DNA of 64,000 nt from Paracerasibacillus soli (GTDB lineage: Bacteria; Bacillota; Bacilli; Bacillales; Amphibacillaceae), in NCBI RefSeq assembly GCF_034006335.1, contig NZ_JAWDIQ010000002.1; one strand, 5' to 3'. Below, piece after piece: positions 48,948 through 58,044 of this stretch (position 1 is its first letter; every line of letters begins with the position of its first letter). The position numbers were made by a program, and so were the translations under genes. Under the pieces are notes generated by a model. The model made no database searches. It worked only from the letters and a program-made list of their open reading frames with translations, and was not told the DNA's origin.

Positions 48948-50267
48948 TTAAGCAAAGGTTGTAAGTAAATATTGATTAATGGTGGCTTTTATTTTTTCCA
49001 TTTGTCCTGATTTATTTGTGATTTCACCCATATTTCGTGCATGTGCTTCCAATGTTTTGAAGTTTGCCTTACCATCCACTATATCTTTACCAATACCATC
49101 TTGGAAACTGCGATAACGTTCTGATACAATCCCTTCAAGGACACGATCCTCTATTAATCTTTGTGCAACTTTCAATCCTACGGCAAAACTGTCCATCCCA
49201 GCAATATGAGCGTGGAATAAATCTTCTTTTTCAAATGAACCACGGCGAACTTTCGCATCAAAGTTCAAACCACCACGCCCTAATCCACCATTTTTCAAAA
49301 TTTCATACATAGCAAGTGTTGTAGCATACAAGTCTGTTGGGAATTCATCCGTATCCCAACCTAACAACGGATCACCTTGGTTCGCATCAACAGATCCTAG
49401 CATGCCATTAATTCGTGCATAATGTAGTTCATGTTCAAATGTATGACCTGCCAATGTTGCGTGGTTTGCCTCAATATTAAATTTGAAATATTGATCTAAG
49501 TCGTATTTTTGTAGGAAAGCATGCCCAGTTGCTACATCAAAATCATATTGATGTGTCGTTGGCTCTTTCGGTTTAGGCTCAATTAAAAACTGTGCATCGA
49601 AGTCAATTTCTTTCGCATAATCTACAGCCATATGAAGGAAACGACCTAAGTTATCTAATTCAAGTTTCATATCTGTATTTAATAATGTTTCATATCCTTC
49701 ACGTCCACCCCAGAATACATAGTTCTGTGCCCCAAGTTCTTTTCCGACTTCTAGGCCTTTTTTAACCTTCGTAGCAGCATAAGCAAATACATCTGCATTA
49801 CTTGAAGTTGCTGCACCGTGCACAAAACGAGGATGTGTAAACATATTTGCAGTATTCCATAATAATTTCGTCTTACTATCTTTCATGTAATCTTTAATCA
49901 TTGCAACAATGACATCAATGTTATGCAATGTTTCCTGTAAATTGTCCCCTTCAGGCGCAATGTCAATATCATGGAAACAGAAGTATGGTACATTTAGCTT
50001 TTCAAAGAATTCAAACGCTGCCTCTACACGGGCTTTCGCCAAATCCATCCCTGTAAACTTATCCCAAGGTCTGAACATCGTGCCGGAACCAAATGGATCA
50101 GTTCCATTCGCTGTGAATGTATGCCAATAAGCAACAGCAAAACGTAACTGCTCTTCCATCGTCTTACCACCGACTATTTCTTCTGGATTGTAAAATTTAA
50201 ATGCATACGGATTTGTAGAAGTAGCACCTTCGTAGTTGATTTTTCCTATTTCATTGAAATATGCCAT
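48948..50267 (-). CDS. xylA: xylose isomerase
   Basis: 439-residue class II xylose isomerase converting D-xylose to D-xylulose. Recognisable features: MAYFNEIGKINYEGATSTNP, FRPWDKFTG, catalytic His in YFCFHDIDIAPEG, KLLWNTANMFTHPRFVHGAATS, YVFWGGREGYETLLNTDM, metal ligands in FLIEPKPKEPTTHQYDFD and FNIEANHATLAGHTFEHEL, and GSVDANQGDPLLGWDTDEFPT. Full family length and unbroken. TAGGAGGAATTC precedes ATG 50267. It is first in the xylAB operon, with a XylR operator 60 bp upstream. Confidence 0.97.
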   Translation of the reverse strand: MAYFNEIGKINYEGATSTNPYAFKFYNPEEIVGGKTMEEQLRFAVAYWHTFTANGTDPFGSGTMFRPWDKFTGMDLAKARVEAAFEFFEKLNVPYFCFHDIDIAPEGDNLQETLHNIDVIVAMIKDYMKDSKTKLLWNTANMFTHPRFVHGAATSSNADVFAYAATKVKKGLEVGKELGAQNYVFWGGREGYETLLNTDMKLELDNLGRFLHMAVDYAKEIDFDAQFLIEPKPKEPTTHQYDFDVATGHAFLQKYDLDQYFKFNIEANHATLAGHTFEHELHYARINGMLGSVDANQGDPLLGWDTDEFPTDLYATTLAMYEILKNGGLGRGGLNFDAKVRRGSFEKEDLFHAHIAGMDSFAVGLKVAQRLIEDRVLEGIVSERYRSFQDGIGKDIVDGKANFKTLEAHARNMGEITNKSGQMEKIKATINQYLLTTFA

Positions 50268-50326
50268 AATGAATTCCTCCTAAAGTGTATGTTGATTATG
50301 TTATAATAAATAAAATATTAATTAAC

Positions 50327-50351
50327 TTAGTTTATTCAATAGATAAACTAA
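50327..50351. promoter_or_regulatory. XylR operator of xylA
   Basis: Perfect inverted repeat TTAGTTTAT-N7-ATAAACTAA, 60 bp upstream of xylA and about 107 bp upstream of the divergent DUF624 gene. This is the known XylR recognition pattern of Bacillus. Both promoters may be controlled. Confidence 0.88.
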
Positions 50352-50457
50352 CAATTACCTAAAAAAATATTGTTTCTGTTTTCGATGACACCCATATAAA
50401 AATTATTTTTCTTCCCTATCGGCCATACTATATTCTCATATCTCTGGAGGGTTTATC

Positions 50458-51075
50458 ATGAACATGTTTAGCAGCACACTATACCGTATCACGGAATGGA
50501 TTACTCGATTTGCCTATATCCACTTACTATGGATTCTCTTTACAATATCCGGGTTCGTTATATTTGGCTTCTTCCCATCGACTGTTGCCATGTTCTCCAT
50601 TGTTCGTGACTGGCTACGTGGGAAAACAGATATACCCATCTTCCAAACATTTTGGAACTATTTTAAACAAGAATTTAAGAAAAGTAACTTATTAGGTGTA
50701 TTCGTATATGCCGTCACTTTATTAATTGTATTAGATTTTTATTTTATTACTTCCAATACAATCAATCGCTTCACTTGGATAAATATCCCTTTATTTGCTT
50801 TTATATTTTTATTTATTTTATTCTTGATTTACTTATTTCCAACGATCGCACATTATCATATGAAACCTATGCAGCTCATAAAAAATGCCTTTTTTATTAT
50901 GCTCGTTAGTCCAATCCAAAGTTTCCTCATTTTATTAAGTCTAGTTTCATTATATTTTATCTTTAAACTTCTACCTGCATTAGCCTTTATTTTTGGTGGA
51001 AGCGTCTATGCATTTATTACGATGTGGCTATGTTTACACGCCTTCGAAAAAATTGAAAACAAACAAGCTTCATAA
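50458..51075 (+). CDS. DUF624 (YesL-like) membrane protein
   Basis: 205-residue integral membrane protein with about five helices (for example AYIHLLWILFTISGFVIFGFF and IPLFAFIFLFILFLIYLFPT). The DUF624 signature FPSTVAMFSIVRDWLRGK-D is present. YesL-type proteins are found next to sugar ABC transporters in Bacilli, but their function is unknown. It is divergent from xylA and convergent with the xyloside transporter genes. CTGGAGGG lies 7 nt before ATG. Confidence 0.82.
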   Translation: MNMFSSTLYRITEWITRFAYIHLLWILFTISGFVIFGFFPSTVAMFSIVRDWLRGKTDIPIFQTFWNYFKQEFKKSNLLGVFVYAVTLLIVLDFYFITSNTINRFTWINIPLFAFIFLFILFLIYLFPTIAHYHMKPMQLIKNAFFIMLVSPIQSFLILLSLVSLYFIFKLLPALAFIFGGSVYAFITMWLCLHAFEKIENKQAS

Positions 51076-51085
51076 ATACAAGGAT

Positions 51086-51112
51086 GAGGTTCATGGGCTT
51101 GAGCCTCTTTTT
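51086..51112 (+). terminator. terminator of the DUF624 gene
   Basis: Imperfect stem GAGGTTCA / TGAGCCTC with five T. It lies in the 50-bp gap between convergent genes. Confidence 0.75.
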
Positions 51113-51125
51113 ATTGTTATCAGTT

Positions 51126-51947
51126 TTATCCTTTTACTGCACTAGAAGAAATACCTTCTACCACTTTATTACTGAAGAAAATGAATGCAATTAGAATTGG
51201 TAACACACTTATAATTAATGTTGCACCTATTGCTCCCCAATCCGTCATATATTGGCCAATAAAGTTTTGAATACCGACTGTCAATGTTTTAAATTTATCC
51301 GAGCTTATAAAAGTATTTACAAAAACAAATTCATTCCAGTTATAAATCATATTAATAATTACCGTTGTTGACATAACAGGTGCTGTCATCGGCAAGATAA
51401 TCCTAAAAAACATACGATGGATAGAACAACCATCTATAATAGCTGCCTCTTCAATTTCCCGTGGTAATGTATAATAAAAACCGAGTAATATCATAATGGT
51501 TATGGGCAAATTGTATGCCGTATATGTCAACACAATGGACCATGGATTATCAATGAGACTAACTTTTAGAAACATACTGAATAACGGTATGATCGCAGAG
51601 TGAATAGGAATCATTAACCCTACCATAAAAAGTCCTAATACTAAACCGCTATATTTCCACTTCATTCTTGTTATTGCAAAAGTAGCCATACTTGCAAAAA
51701 GTACTGTGAATATAATAGCTAGCCCAGTAATCCAAACACTATTCCAAAAGTAGGTTCCAATACCGCCTTCCCAAACCTTCAAATAATTTTCCCATCTAAA
51801 CTCTGTAGGTAAAGCAAATGGTGAACCCGAGAATATCTCCTGGTTATTTTTGAGTGAAAACAAGAACAGCCAGATGATAGGAAAAATCTGAAAAACAGCA
51901 ACTAAACCTAATGAAATATAGAGTAAAACCTTCCCTAATCGTTTCAT
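51126..51947 (-). CDS. carbohydrate ABC transporter permease (MalG/AraQ type)
   Basis: 273-residue permease with six helices. N-terminal VLLYISLGLVAVFQIFPIIWLFLFS, EAA loop EEAAIIDGCSIHRMFFRIILPMTAPV, and C-terminal FFSNKVVEGISSSAVKG (EGL/SSAVKG end typical). ATG 51947 is preferred because GGAGG is 8 nt upstream; ATG 51953 is only 2 nt from it. It is last in the SBP-permease-permease operon next to xyl genes. No ATPase gene. Cargo probably xylose oligomers imported for XynB. Confidence 0.88.
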   Translation of the reverse strand: MKRLGKVLLYISLGLVAVFQIFPIIWLFLFSLKNNQEIFSGSPFALPTEFRWENYLKVWEGGIGTYFWNSVWITGLAIIFTVLFASMATFAITRMKWKYSGLVLGLFMVGLMIPIHSAIIPLFSMFLKVSLIDNPWSIVLTYTAYNLPITIMILLGFYYTLPREIEEAAIIDGCSIHRMFFRIILPMTAPVMSTTVIINMIYNWNEFVFVNTFISSDKFKTLTVGIQNFIGQYMTDWGAIGATLIISVLPILIAFIFFSNKVVEGISSSAVKG

Positions 51948-51965
51948 GCTCATAACCTCCTCCCT

Positions 51966-52844
51966 CTAATATTGAATCTCTTCTTTCGACGCTGTAAGTT
52001 TTTGTACAATAATCGTCACTACGAGCGTAATTGCTAATAAGAGGAATCCAATTGCACTACCATATCCAAAGTTATTCGTTGAAAAGGCTAATTTATACAT
52101 ATACGATGCCATTACCTCACTTGCACCGTTTGGCCCTCCACCGGTCATCACGTAAATAAGATCAAAATATTTTAATGAACCTACAATAGCTAACACGATC
52201 GTAACTTTCACGACACCCATAATAAGTGGTAGCTTTATTTTAAGCGCAATCTGTATTGGATTTGCCCCATCTATTTTTGCAGCCTCAATAACAGAATCCG
52301 GAATGTTTTTTAATGCTGCATAATATATGAGTATATAAAAACCCGCATACTGCCATAAAATTGGAATAAATATCGCGTATAAAACGATTGAAGGTTCCGC
52401 CAACCAAGATGGTGGATTTTCCATACCTAATTTCATTAGAATGTAATTCAACATACCGTTCGATGGATTAAATACCTTAATCCACAATTGCGCAATCGCA
52501 ACCGAGGATAATAACATCGGCACTAAATATATTTTCCTTAATAAATCTGCTCCTTTTATTTTTGAAGCTAGAACCATTGATATTGCTAAATAAGCGATGA
52601 GACTCAATGTTGAAAATATAGCTAATAATACCGAATGCCCTGCACTACTCCAAAATTTACTATCCTGTATTGCATTGATGTAGTTCTCCATCCCGATAAA
52701 TTTCATATCACCTATACCATCCCAGTCCATCAAGCCGTAATAGGCTGATAATCCTAATGGTATATAAATTAATACGGCAATTAACAGTAAGGCAGGAAGA
52801 ACGTACAATGCGATGATCCACTTATTGGACATAACTTTATTCAT
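51966..52844 (-). CDS. carbohydrate ABC transporter permease (MalF/AraP type)
   Basis: About 292 residues. Begins MNKVMSNKWIIALYVLPALLLIAVLIYIPLG, with FIGMENYINAIQDSKFW, EAA loop EAAKIDGANPIQIALKIKLPL and TGGGPNGASEVMASYMYKLAF. ATG 52844 is chosen for the GGGGTTG site just upstream; the longer ORF to 52925 would extend into the intergenic space without a site. Membrane partner of the preceding permease. Confidence 0.88.
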   Translation of the reverse strand: MNKVMSNKWIIALYVLPALLLIAVLIYIPLGLSAYYGLMDWDGIGDMKFIGMENYINAIQDSKFWSSAGHSVLLAIFSTLSLIAYLAISMVLASKIKGADLLRKIYLVPMLLSSVAIAQLWIKVFNPSNGMLNYILMKLGMENPPSWLAEPSIVLYAIFIPILWQYAGFYILIYYAALKNIPDSVIEAAKIDGANPIQIALKIKLPLIMGVVKVTIVLAIVGSLKYFDLIYVMTGGGPNGASEVMASYMYKLAFSTNNFGYGSAIGFLLLAITLVVTIIVQKLTASKEEIQY

Positions 52845-52954
52845 TGTATTCAACCCCATATCATTAAAGTAGAAAAGGACAACCGATATTGGAATGTCCT
52901 TTTCAATTTTTAAGCATGATTGCAAACTTTATAAACCATTACCAATAGAGCCGA

Positions 52955-54257
52955 TTATTCCTCTGCCGATAATGCATCCTCATGTGCTTTCGCAAATTCC
53001 TCAGGCGTTATATCTTTACCAAATAATGCTTGAATTTGTTCCAAATGAACTTGTGCTGTACTTGCACTCATTTGAACATCAGCAAACAACGTAATATTCG
53101 TTGCACTGTTAAGGTCATTTAACACATCTACATACATTTGCGGAAGTTCCAATGACTCCGTATCCACTTTTGTTGCTGGAATGACCCCAACTTCAGTAAC
53201 TGCTCTTTCTCCCCATTTTTCAGTGAAATATGCAACAAACTCTTTTGCTTCATCTTTAACTTTTGAGTTTTCCGAAACAAATAGTCCAACACCAGGTCCA
53301 CCTACATAACTATTTTGATCACCTTTACCATCAACAACTGGAAATTTGAAATAGCCAACAGAATCTCTGAATTCTTGAGGGACATCTTCATTTGTTGTAT
53401 AGTTTGGTAAATCCCAAGTGGCAATCAAATACATCGCTGCCTGTTCATTCATAAACATACTTTTTGCTTCTTCATCAGAAAGACCGTTAAATCCTTTAAC
53501 GAAGGCATCCATATCTACGAGTTCCTGTACATCCTTTGCAGCCTCTATAAGAGCCGGGTCTTCAAATGATCCTTCTCTTGTAATAGCCTTTGTAAGTACA
53601 TCATCATCACCAATTCTATCGGCAAAATACATATACCATAAAGAACCCGTCCAACTATCCTTATTTCCTAATGCAATTGGGGCAACCCCATTATCTTTTA
53701 ATGTTTTTACAACGTCTTTGAATTCATCATAATCTTTTGGTTCTTTTAAACCATACTGATCAAAAATTGCTTTATTGTAATAGACAGAAACTATGTTTAA
53801 TTCTAATGGTAAGCCATATGTTTTTCCGTCGATTGCATATGCTTCTGTTGTTCCCGATACAAAACTATCCTTTAATCCGTCATCTAAAACGTCATCTAAT
53901 GTAGCAAATTTATTACCGCTTACATATGGTTGCAAGAATCCTGCAGCCCATGTCATTCCAACATCTGGCAACTCATTTGATGTAGACAATACTTTTAATT
54001 TATCTTTATATTGTTCATTACTTAATACTTCAACATCTACTTTTACGCCTTCATGCTCTTTTTCAAAATCAGCAACAATATCTTTCACAATTTTATGATG
54101 CTGCGCAGAGCTTCCTTGGCCAAAGATGCATGAATTTAATCGTCTTTGCATCTCCCTTATCACCTTGACTATTATCATCCGACCCAGAACAGCCTGCTAA
54201 AAACAAAAATAATGCCATGATAGAAATAAATAATGTTAGCGCTTTCTTTTTCCCCAT
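52955..54257 (-). CDS. extracellular sugar-binding lipoprotein of the xyl-linked ABC transporter (frameshifted)
   Basis: About 433-residue solute-binding protein. Starts MGKKKALTLFISIMALFLFLAGCSG with lipobox FLAGC. An extra C near 54115 (TGG(C)CAAGG) breaks the frame between KTIKFMHLW and QGSSAQHHKIVKDI. The body shows VDVEVLSNEQYKDKLKVLSTSNELPDVGMTW, typical of family 1 binding proteins, and YVGGPGVGLFVSENSK. ATG 54257 has CGGAGGTG upstream. A XylR-like operator at 54325 implies xylose induction. Ligand probably xylooligosaccharides. Confidence 0.87.
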
Positions 54258-54324
54258 TGTGACACCTCCGAATTTTTAAAAGATATACCGTTTTACGGGT
54301 TAAATAAAGAATACCACGCATAAC

Positions 54325-54349
54325 ATTGTTTGTCCAGTGGATAAACTAA
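54325..54349. promoter_or_regulatory. XylR-type operator of the ABC transporter operon
   Basis: ATTGTTTGT-N7-ATAAACTAA, a near-symmetric match to the operator at 50327, 68 bp upstream of the binding-protein gene in the 296-bp divergent gap to xylR. Confidence 0.7.
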
Positions 54350-54553
54350 GTTTTTTCCAGATGTTTATGATATAATCAGATTTAACTTCATGTACTAACA
54401 TTAACAATCTTCATGAGTACATAACCTTTTATGAAACTTGTATAAATCAGATATTCATAGTATTACTCCATTTCATCGGTAGTTTACGCTATTTATTTTT
54501 TAAAACCTACTATCTAAAACGAATACACTATATCAAGAAAAGAGTTGACTACA

Positions 54554-55739
54554 ATGGCCTTAAACAAAACTTGGAACCAACATGTTGTAAAAAAGGAAAA
54601 TAAATCTTTGGTTCTTAACGTCATTCAATCATCCTCTCCTATTTCTCGAGCGGACATTGCATCTATAACTGGACTTAATAAAGGAACTGTTTCGTCTCAG
54701 GTAACCGAACTTATTGACGAACATTTAATCTATGAATCAGGTCCTGGAAAATCTAGTGGTGGTAGAAGACCAGTCATGCTTCTATTTAATAAAATCGCCG
54801 GCTATTCAATCGGAATTGATCTAGGTGTAAATTATATTCTTGGTCTGCTTACCGATTTAGAAGGAAATATTTGTAAAGAAAATTATATAAAAATTAAAGA
54901 CCTATCTTTTGATGAAATCATGGAGAAGCTCTATGAAGTAATAGATTCACTAATTGCGTCCGTCCCTTCAAGCCCATACGGAATAATCGGGATTGGGATT
55001 GGAGTCCCTGGTACAGTTGATAATAACGGGAATATTCTTTTGGCACCAAATTTAAAATGGAAAAATATTCACTTAAAAGAAATCCTTGAGGAAAAATATC
55101 ACATACCTATCGTAATAGAAAACGAAGCCAACGGGGGAGCCCACGGTGAAAGGAAATTCGGAATCGGTATGGACACAAAACATATTGTTTACGTGAGTAT
55201 TGGTATCGGAATCGGAGTCGGACTTATTTTAAATGGTGAGTTGTATAAAGGCAATAACGGTTTTTCTGGTGAACTTGGACATATGACAATCGATATAAAT
55301 GGGAAAGATTGCCGTTGTGGCAGTAAAGGATGTTGGGAACTTTATGCATCCGAACAAGCTTTAGATGATTATGCTGCACAACTAAAACTAACATCTTTAT
55401 CCGAAGAGGAAATTTCACTAGAAAGTTTACTATCACTTGCTGAAAAAGGAGAATGAAAAAGGAATCGCCTTATTTGAAGAAATTGGCAATCAAGTTGGGA
55501 TTGGATTAAAAAACATCGTTAATATTTTCAACCCTGAACAAATCATTGTCGGAGGACGCTTAGCCGCATCCAAGAAATGGTTAATAGCGCCAATAAAAAA
55601 ACAGTTAGATCAAACACAATTATTTCAACAACAAGACTTACAAGTGGACTTTTCTAGCCTATCAACACATTCCGCCGCAATGGGAGTAGCAGCTTTTGCC
55701 GTAGAGGAATTTTTACAAAATAATCTACACAAAGCGTGA
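54554..55739 (+). CDS. xylR: xylose repressor XylR, ROK family (frameshifted)
   Basis: ROK-type repressor, about 395 residues. The N-terminal winged helix (SLVLNVIQSSSPISRADIASITGLNKGTVSSQVTEL, about 20-55) is followed by a ROK domain: GYSIGIDLGVNYILGLL, IGIGVPGTVDNNG, IVIENEANGGAHGE, and the zinc motif CRCGSKGCWELYASE. An indel near 55450 breaks LAEKGE|NEKGIALFEEIGNQVGIGLKNIVNIFNPEQIIVGG. Binds the TTAGTTTAT-type operators at 50327, 54325 and 56142 and releases them with xylose. Divergent from the transporter operon. ATG 54554 has AAGAAAAGAG about 9 nt upstream. Confidence 0.92.
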
Positions 55740-55790
55740 GTGTGCAATACTGTTTATCGCATTTAAACCGAGCATGGCAATATTATTTTC

Positions 55791-56062
55791 TAGCTGGGAT
55801 TGTTAATACGAGGGCATGCGCATTTGATTTTATTGCTGGGATTGTTAATACGAAAGCTTGACACATTTGATTTTATTGCTGGGAATGTTAGTACGAGGGC
55901 ATGCGCATTTGATTTTAATTGCTGGGATTGTTAATACGAGGGCATGGCGCATTTGATTTTATTGCTGGGATTGTTAATACGAGGGCATGGCGCATTTGAT
56001 TTTATTGCTGCAACTATTAATACGAGGGTTTGGCGCATTTGAGTTTATTGCTGCAACTATTA
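55791..56062 (+). repeat. 43-bp tandem repeat array 3' of xylR
   Basis: Six copies plus a partial one of a 43-bp unit made of TGCTGGGATTGTTAATACGA, GGGCATGGCGCATTTGATTT and TAT; two near-identical copies lie around 55922-56007. It sits between the xylR stop and a terminator at 56094. No ORF. Not related to the other arrays. Confidence 0.9.
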
Positions 56063-56093
56063 AAAATAAAAAGCACATGTATGATATTTTCTA

Positions 56094-56130
56094 TAGCCTC
56101 CTTTTACGCTCTAAGAAGGAGCCTATTTTT
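56094..56130 (+). terminator. xylR terminator
   Basis: Stem TAGCCTCCTT / AAGGAGCCTA (one mismatch), loop of about 12 nt, and five T. It is located after the 43-bp array, so the array is probably in the xylR transcript. Confidence 0.8.
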
Positions 56131-56141
56131 ATTAAATATAC

Positions 56142-56166
56142 TTTGTTTGTTGATTAGACAAACTAT
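56142..56166. promoter_or_regulatory. XylR-type operator of the beta-xylosidase gene
   Basis: TTTGTTTGT-N7-ACAAACTAT inverted repeat, about 143 bp upstream of xynB, of the same form as the operators at 50327 and 54325. Confidence 0.7.
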
Positions 56167-56218
56167 ATGTTATGATAATATGAGCACAGACAAATTCAAG
56201 CATTTTTGACAAAACAAA

Positions 56219-56232
56219 TGTAAACCCTTTCA
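56219..56232 (+). promoter_or_regulatory. candidate cre site upstream of xynB
   Basis: TGTAAACCCTTTCA fits the cre consensus TGWNANCGNTNWCA except for C in place of the central G. It lies 77 bp before the xynB start. It suggests CcpA control besides XylR. Confidence 0.5.
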
Positions 56233-56308
56233 ACAAACTGGAGTATATCGACTCCATGCTGATTTACGTTAGGTGTAACAAAAAATATATTAATAGAGGT
56301 GGTTCATT

Positions 56309-57915
56309 ATGGCAACGATAACAAATCCCATTTTAACTGGCTTTAACCCTGATCCAAGTATTTGTCGTGCGGGCGAAGACTATTATATCGCAGTATCTAC
56401 ATTTGAATGGTTTCCCGGTGTAGGAATCTATCATTCAAAGGATTTGAAAAACTGGCGTCTTATATCAAGACCACTTCAGCGCTTGAGTCAATTAAATATG
56501 TCAGGTAATCCCGATTCAGGTGGGGTTTGGGCACCTCAACTATCTTACGCTGATGGTAAGTTTTGGCTCATCTACACTGATGTCAAAGTTACCGAAGGAC
56601 AGTGGAAAGATTCCCATAATTATTTAGTTACATGTGATACCATCGACGGTGAATGGTCTGAACCTATATTTCTAAATAGCTCTGGATTTGACCCTTCTTT
56701 ATTTCACGATGATGATGGAAGAAAATATTTAGCAAATATGTTCTGGACCATCGGATTGGTAACCATAACTTTTACGGTATTGTTTTGCAAGAATACGACC
56801 ATGAAAATAGAAAGCTAATTGGAAAATCTGAAATTATTTTTAAAGGCACAGACGTGATGCTAACGGAAGCACCCCATATTTACAAAATAAATGGCTATTA
56901 TTATTTACTTACTGCTGAAGGTGGCACAAAATATGACCATCAAGCAACAATCGCACGTTCAAAGAACTTATGGGGGCCGTATGAAGTACATCCAGAAAAC
57001 CCATTGATCACATCATTTCCATACCCAAGAAATCCTTTACAAAAGGCTGGACATGCTTCCTTTGTTCAGACACATACAGACGAGTGGTTTTTAGTTCATT
57101 TAACAGGACGTCCATTGCCAAAAGAAGGACAACCTTTACTTGATCCTAGAGGCTTCTGTCCACTTGGACGTGAAACCGCAATCCAACGCATGGAATGGAA
57201 AAATGACTGGCCTTACATTGTTGGCGGCAACCAGCCTTCCGTTGAAATTGAGGGACCTGCTATTGATGAAGTGAAATGGCAACCGGATTATCCAACGATA
57301 GATGATTTTAATTCAAATGATTTAAACTTACATTTTCAAACATTACGGATTCCACTGGAGAAAAACATCTTATCTTTAGAAGATAATCCAGGACATTTAC
57401 GACTATACGGAAAAGAGTCGTTGACTTCAAAATTCACGCAAGCATTTGTTGCAAGACGCTGGCAACACTTTAATTTCACAGCTGAAACAAAAGTAGCATT
57501 TAGCCCAAATTCCTTCCAACAAGCAGCCGGTCTCGTGAATTATTATAATACGCAAAATTGGACAGCACTACAAATTACATGGCATGAGGAAAAAGGAAGA
57601 ATTTTGGACTTAACAACATGTGACAATTTCACCTTTGACCAACCCTTAAAAGGAAATGAAATTATTATTCCTGAACATGTCGCATATGTTTATTTACGGG
57701 TAGACGTCCAAACAAATATTTACACCTACTCCTATTCATTTGATGGAGAAAACTGGACAGCGATTCCGATAAACTTTTATTCATATAAACTATCAGACGA
57801 TTATATTAACGGTGGCGGTTTCTTTACAGGGGCCTTTGTCGGAATGCAGTGTCAAGACGGTTCCGGTCAAAATCTACCCGCCGACTTTGACTACTTTAAA
57901 TATCAAGAAAAGTAA
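56309..57915 (+). CDS. xynB: glycoside hydrolase family 43 beta-xylosidase (frameshifted)
   Basis: About 535-residue cytoplasmic exo-beta-xylosidase (no signal peptide) that cleaves imported xylobiose and xylooligosaccharides. GH43 five-bladed propeller: catalytic base Asp in LTGFNPDPSICRAGEDYYIA, VWAPQLSYADGKFWLIYTDV, pKa-modulating Asp in SSGFDPSLFHDDDGRKYL, and general acid Glu in DVMLTEAPHIYKINGYYYLL. The C-terminal beta-sandwich (DUF1349-like, about 325-535) is typical of GH43 subfamily 11. The break near 56750 is one lost G in TGG(G)ACC (MFWDHRIGNH expected). AGAGGTGG lies before ATG. Its terminator is at 57955. Confidence 0.94.
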
Positions 57916-57954
57916 ACAAGTCATTTAGCCTGCCCCACCTGCCTTGCAATGCTC

Positions 57955-58002
57955 ATCGAGTGGAATTTAACTTGTGAAATATACAGTTAAATTTCACTCG
58001 AT
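57955..58002 (+). terminator. xynB terminator
   Basis: Long stem ATCGAGTG-AATTTAACT / AGTTAAATT-CACTCGAT with one mismatch, T-rich on the 3' side. It lies just before array F. Confidence 0.8.
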
Positions 58003-58044
58003 TTGATTTATCCAGGATTCGCGAAATCATACAACGTGGCATGA

